Assembly (NCBI RefSeq): GCF_003473485.1
Contig: NC_053045.1
Coordinates: forward strand, 51,006,494 to 51,070,493
Direction: 5' to 3'
Origin: Medicago truncatula
Taxonomy: Eukaryota > Streptophyta > Magnoliopsida > Fabales > Fabaceae
DNA length: 64,000 nt
Position numbers and translations under genes: made by a program. Positions 59,901 through 64,000 of the stretch are shown one piece after another; position 1 is the first letter of the stretch, and each line of letters begins with the position of its first letter. The notes under the pieces were generated by a model that was not told the DNA's origin, did no database searches, and saw only the letters and a program-made list of their open reading frames with translations.

Positions 59901-61181
59901 AAAGACCACATGTTGAGAAAAAACCCCTAGGCTATTCAGAAGAGTAGCCCATGTTTCCTTATTCAATAACTGGCACTCATCAATAATGAACACCTTATAA
60001 CGTGATGAAAAAGGAGCTGTTGTGCAAGCATTCTTAACAAGGGATTTAGCCTTGTCCGGACGATTTATCCTCAAAGAGTCGACTTCCTTAACATCTTTAC
60101 TTCTTCCAGAAAAGAACAAAACACATTCACTACACAAACCACAAGGCCTTCGCTCCTCGAGCGAGATGCAATTCAGTGCAGCAGCAAATATCCTCGATGC
60201 AGATGTTTTTCCCGTTCCACGAGGACCATGAAATAGATAGAATGATGCTATCCTTCCTCTAGAGATTGCACCCGAAAGAGACTTACCAACCATATTTTGT
60301 CCAACCAAATCATTGAAAGATTTCGGCCTAAATTTCATAGATAAACTTCTAGGAGTTTCTAATGTAGGACTAATTTCACTACCAATAATGTGTCTCATGC
60401 TTTTCTGTCCATGAAGATCAGTCTCATTAACATGCTGCAACATCAAGGGAAGGTCTTCCATTTCAGAATAATAATTTGCATCTCTAAACCTCGGTGACTT
60501 CGACCAACAACAGCTTATTCCACATCCATTGTAATCAACTAAAACATCAACATCTTGAGGTGTTTGTGTTGAGGCACTAAGGCATGGACTATCAACACTG
60601 CTTGCATTATCCTGCATCAACTCAAACGGTTTCGCTTGATTCTTTTGCAGCAGTTTTCTAGTTGACTTTTTGTAATCTATTCTCCCTAATCGCGACGACA
60701 ATTGACTTGATAAATAACATGATTCTTTATCCTTCAAATGATTACTAGACGGAATGATTGAAGCTAAATCCAATCCTACGGCTTCATGGTTGCTACAACA
60801 ACTTTCTTTCGGCGATTTATTTCCAAAATCACCTTGCTGCTTAGGATTAGAGTAAACTAATTCATCATCTTGTTGCTGTTTATCACAATAGTTCATCATG
60901 TGACAACCCATTTCAAAGTTAGTAGTACTATCAATGTCATGCTCTCTACGACCCTTAAAATCTAAATCCTTTGACCTTAAACAGCCATTATCATCAGATT
61001 CACATACATAAGTAGCATTAACAAACCTCAGAGAAATCCCATTTTCCCAATGTTCATTATCAATCAAAGGTGAGAGCTTACTAATACCATTTGTTGAAGG
61101 ATCCCTCAATGACCTAACTCTCCTCAATGCTACAAGAGTTTTAGAAATAGGCACATCAACAGAATGCCTCCTACCATCCAT
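56959..61181 (-). CDS. STIL2: STICHEL-like protein (DNA pol III gamma/tau-like AAA ATPase; At4g24790-like), 935 aa, 5 coding exons
   Basis: Exons: 61181-59640, 59525-59306, 59190-59005, 58602-58387, 57602-56959 (2808 nt, phases consistent). A 5' UTR intron from 61581 to 61203 is likely. STICHEL-type proteins carry a clamp-loader-like AAA domain but act in plant cell shape, such as trichome branching. The function of the STICHEL-like branch is largely unknown. Visible features are a long N-terminus with CGISCCWSKSPRFRD (about 220-234), then KFRPKSFNDLVGQ, Walker A GPRGTGKTS (319-327), four zinc-ligand cysteines at about 338, 347, 350 and 353 (CISLEERRPCGLCSEC), Walker B FIIDECQLL (D401) and SAISRAQRYHF, the arginine-finger region. 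The C-terminal third has the gamma/tau helical region (ELLRSRIDPLQLISQLANLI). A coding start at GTG 61184 was discarded for the ATG. Introns 3 and 4 contain MITEs. Confidence 0.92.
57650..58080. mobile_element. Degenerate inverted-repeat MITE in STICHEL-like intron 4
   Basis: Left AATTTCAAACAAGTCCTTTT and the inverse of the right arm (AGTTTCAAATGGTCTTTTGT) align, followed on both sides by TTTCATGT and a (A)GTTGGTCC/TTAGTC unit. The boundaries are approximate and no target duplication was seen. Confidence 0.5.
58677..58890. mobile_element. MITE with TGTTTGGCTTTC termini in STICHEL-like intron 3
   Basis: TGTGTTTGGCTTTC on the left and GAAAGCCAAACATA on the right are inverted. Subterminal AAAATTGATTTTGATTGAAT pairs with GAAATCAATTTTAG. 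Related to the element at 23829-24072. Confidence 0.75.
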
Positions 61182-63122
61182 CACTATCTCAATCAGAAAT
61201 CACTACAAACCAACAAACAAGAAAAATATCAAAAGGGTAAGCCAGAAAGAAAGAAAAATACTCATGTATAAAAAATAAAAAAAATAAAAAAACTTGGCAC
61301 AAAAAAATATGATAAATAACAGTAATGTAGTAAACAAACATATTCCAGAAGTTAAGCATAAAATAGATACCCTTTATTCTATTCCTAAAAAGTATAAAAA
61401 TAAAATTTGTGTCAAAATCAATAGCATAGTATAGTGAAATAAATAGTACTCATGATAATCAAAATGAGGATAAAAAGTTATCTCCTTTCTTACTGAGATT
61501 TTCAGGACACTACTAACAGGAAATGAACATCAGAAAAATAGCAACAAAAAAAAAAAAGTACACATTCATAGTTGTTCTTACCTCAACAACAAAATGTACT
61601 GTTTCATTTGCGTCCGTATTAGAAAGAAAAATAACTGTGGAAGAAGAGAGAATCTTCAGTTCAAATTTTAATATTATTATATCTAATAAAAAATAGTACT
61701 ATTGATGGAAACAAACAAAACAAGAACAAAAGGACAAGGTTAAGTATAGGAAAAAATAAAGAAAGCAAAAAAACCTTGGAAAGTGACAAAGAAAAACCAC
61801 GTTGAATGGAGTAAGCGTAGAAAATGGGTCGTGGAAAAACTCAAAATTTGAATGAATGAAAGAGTAGTGGTAGGTAACCAAGGAGTTTCTGCATTGAAGA
61901 GATGAAACACTGAAATAGTAATAAATGGAAATGGCAAAGTGGTAAAAAGTAATAAATGTGAGGGGTGTATTAAGCATGCCATGACAGGGAACGGACTGAA
62001 CAAGTGTCAAACTGTGTCTCTCTGATAATTGAATAAAAGAGAGAGAGTGAAAGAGAAGAGTGAACTTTTGTGTTACTACATGTTAGATAAAAGCTTGTTT
62101 TGTTCTGTTTCTAGCAATGGCAGATACTGTGGGAGTGCAGTTGCATGTGGGGGGTGTAGGAATCAGCCTTTTTGCAGAAATGTGGGGATATGTGTCATTG
62201 TTTTGTATTTTGAGTATTAGAATGCTTTGGTTAGATTAGCTGGAGAAGACAATCTGTGTTCATGATATAGGTGGAGAGTTGACAGCAACAACAAATTAAT
62301 GCTTCAAAACACGAAAAAGAAACATAATATCTATGCTAAAATATCACTTAACTATGAGTCATTTATCATAGTATATCCAATATTTTATCTATTCATAGTG
62401 AACGTGGATTTAATCGGTCACATTTGAACATAATAGTGTTGTAACCTAGTATATGTTTGAGATTATGGTGATTGGTGACATCTAAAATTGTTGTAGAATG
62501 TAGTAGTGTGATTTTATTCAATCTTCAAAATGTTGATTTTATTAAAATTACACTGTGTTTTGATTATTGTAAACTGTAACCCAAATATGCATTGTGTTGC
62601 TGTCCATAAACACATTTGAGAAGTTAGTTATTACTAGTATTTTGTGGTTGCAGGCCATGATTGATAAATAATTCATCTCTTGTACCAAAAAAAAAAAAAA
62701 TCATCTCTAATGTTGTGTTTGGTTTATTAAAGAAAGAGAATACTCCATCGGTCTCATTTTTTTAGAGAAATTTTACCTTTTAAATTCATTTTTTTGGTGC
62801 ACACTTTTTTAATTCATTTAATGAATAATGTATCTGGTAGTAATTTTATTTAGTTTAAGATAAATTAAAGGAAAATATGTAAAAATATAATTTTCTTTTG
62901 TTTAATTGTCTATAAAACAGAGCTATTAAACCATAGGATCTGTATTTTAGCATAGATCTGACTGTAAAAAAAATCTATAAAATGAAGTGTACTTCATCCA
63001 TCACTCTTTATATGAATACTACTTTACAAAAATAGCAAACTATTACTAAATTACCCTTAATTAAAATTACATTTAATGTTAACTTTTCATATACCAAGAA
63101 AAATTGATAAAGTATTAATAAA
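61182..63122. other. STICHEL-like 5' leader, promoter and intergenic sequence
   Basis: Holds the putative 5' UTR intron (61203-61581) and a promoter region. Near 62741, TACTCCATCGGTCTCATTTT resembles one end of a Stowaway element without a partner. No further gene recognised. Confidence 0.45.
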
Positions 63123-63135
63123 GAGTGTATTTGTA

Positions 63136-63270
63136 GTCCCGTGAGCTTAGTTCAGTTGGTAGGACAATGTATTATTATATGCAGGGGTCGAGATTCGAAC
63201 CCCGGACACCCCATTTATTCACCTTATAAAGTGAATTTTAGCCATTAAACGACTTGACAAAAAAAAAAAC
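63136..63270 (+). mobile_element. tRNA-derived SINE, copy 3, 13-bp imperfect TSD
   Basis: A box GCTTAGTTCAGTTGG, B box AGATTCGAACCC, then the shared tail CACCTTATAAAGTGAATTTT ... CCATTAAACGACTTG and an A-tract. Flanks GAGTGTATTTGTA (63123-63135) and GAGTGTATATGTA (63271-63283) differ at one base. Confidence 0.92.
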
Positions 63271-63283
63271 GAGTGTATATGTA

Positions 63284-64000
63284 AAAAAAACTTTTGAGGA
63301 CAAGACTTTTCAGGGTTGAAGGGTGTATATTTTTGGGCCGACTCAATTCAAAAAATGGACCGAATCTATATGTTACAAATAATGAGAAAATTGCTCTTCT
63401 CACTTTTGATTTTGTTCTTTCCCTTAATTTAGCGTGAGTTAACTTAAGTTCGACATTTTTCAGCGTGAGTTAACTCACACTGACACTTTTAAGATCGGTT
63501 CAATAATTTTTTAAGTCGGTTCAACCAACCTTAGAAGTGGCAGCGTGAAAAATGCAGAACTTGAGTTAACTCACGGTGAATCAAGGGAATTTTCGAAAAG
63601 TGCAATTTTCAAAAAATTATGGCCTTATGTGTAGATCATATTCTAGATGGTTGTTCAACAGGCCTCTCAATTAATATTTCCGATCAGATTGTAACTCTTC
63701 ATCGATTTTTTTGTGTGAAAATGTTGATTGGATTATAACTTATCGATTTTGTTTTCATAAATATGAGCAAATGGGCCTATTGAGCCTATGAACTTTTTAT
63801 TGACTATTACTTTTCCACCCTATCCATTACTAACGCGTCATCTAAATTTTTCTAAAATTTCCTTGTGCAATTCGGATTTTAAAACCATCATTTTTAAAAA
63901 GTTATTTTCGAAAAATTTACAAAGCGCGCTAGTAAGATCTAGGGTGGGAAAAATAACAGTCCATTTTATTTTCTTACATGTGATGTAAGTGGGTTTTGCC
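63284..64000. other. Intergenic to window end
   Basis: An inverted stretch centred near 63500 (GCGTGAGTTAACTCACACTG; GTGAGTTAAC/GTTAACTCAC) recurs as GAGTTAACTCACGG near 63570, suggesting a small inverted repeat. No gene was recognised. Confidence 0.45.

Noticed and set aside
1-64000. CRISPR array, prophage or operon-like system
   Set aside because: No regularly spaced short repeats, and all genes are intron-rich plant genes with independent promoters.

Overview
This window is plant nuclear DNA. It is AT-rich, the genes have many introns with AT-rich intron sequence, and it is crowded with small transposon remnants. The three tRNA-derived SINE copies and the MITE types look like those of papilionoid legumes, most probably a Medicago-like species; that taxonomic call is inference. 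No viral, bacterial or CRISPR content was seen.

Layout. (1) 1-1256, + strand: the 3' part of a molybdenum-cofactor-sulfurase-like, PLP-transferase-fold gene. (2) 2287-10398, - strand: an 11-exon ABC1/UbiB-family kinase with one GC-AG intron. (3) 11929-14947, -: RPN7, the PCI-domain lid subunit of the 26S proteasome (8 exons, 387 aa). (4) 17358-18693, -: plastid ribosomal protein bS21c. (5) 20580-24407, -: a secretory or type I membrane Cys-rich protein with one C2H2 finger. (6) 24.4-29.8 kb: an intergenic transposon cluster. (7) 29780-31104, -: a GDSL esterase/lipase. (8) 36269-37611, +: a 74-aa NOI/RIN4-like protein. (9) 38989-42592, -: a five-finger CCCH protein. (10) 42.8-49.9 kb: decayed LINEs and MITEs. 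(11) 50050-53464, -: a four-MA3-domain translation regulator. (12) 56959-61181, -: a STICHEL-like (DNA polymerase III gamma/tau-like) AAA ATPase. (13) 61.2-64 kb: intergenic, with a SINE.

How the genes relate. They are unrelated housekeeping and regulatory genes (protein turnover, plastid translation, translation control, membrane immunity, lipid hydrolysis, trichome/AAA functions), not a pathway or operon. The notable large-scale signal is gene order. From memory of Arabidopsis locus numbers, ABC1K, RPN7 and STICHEL-like have counterparts at At4g24790-At4g24820, while GDSL, NOI, CCCH and MA3 have counterparts at At3g48390-At3g48460. This legume segment appears to hold on one chromosome what Arabidopsis split between duplicated segments.

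I did not find a convincing undescribed biological system. Most unexplained structure resolves into MITEs, SINEs and LINE remnants, several with exact target-site duplications readable by eye. All gene models were assembled by hand from splice signals and reading-frame continuity; exon coordinates are given in each entry.
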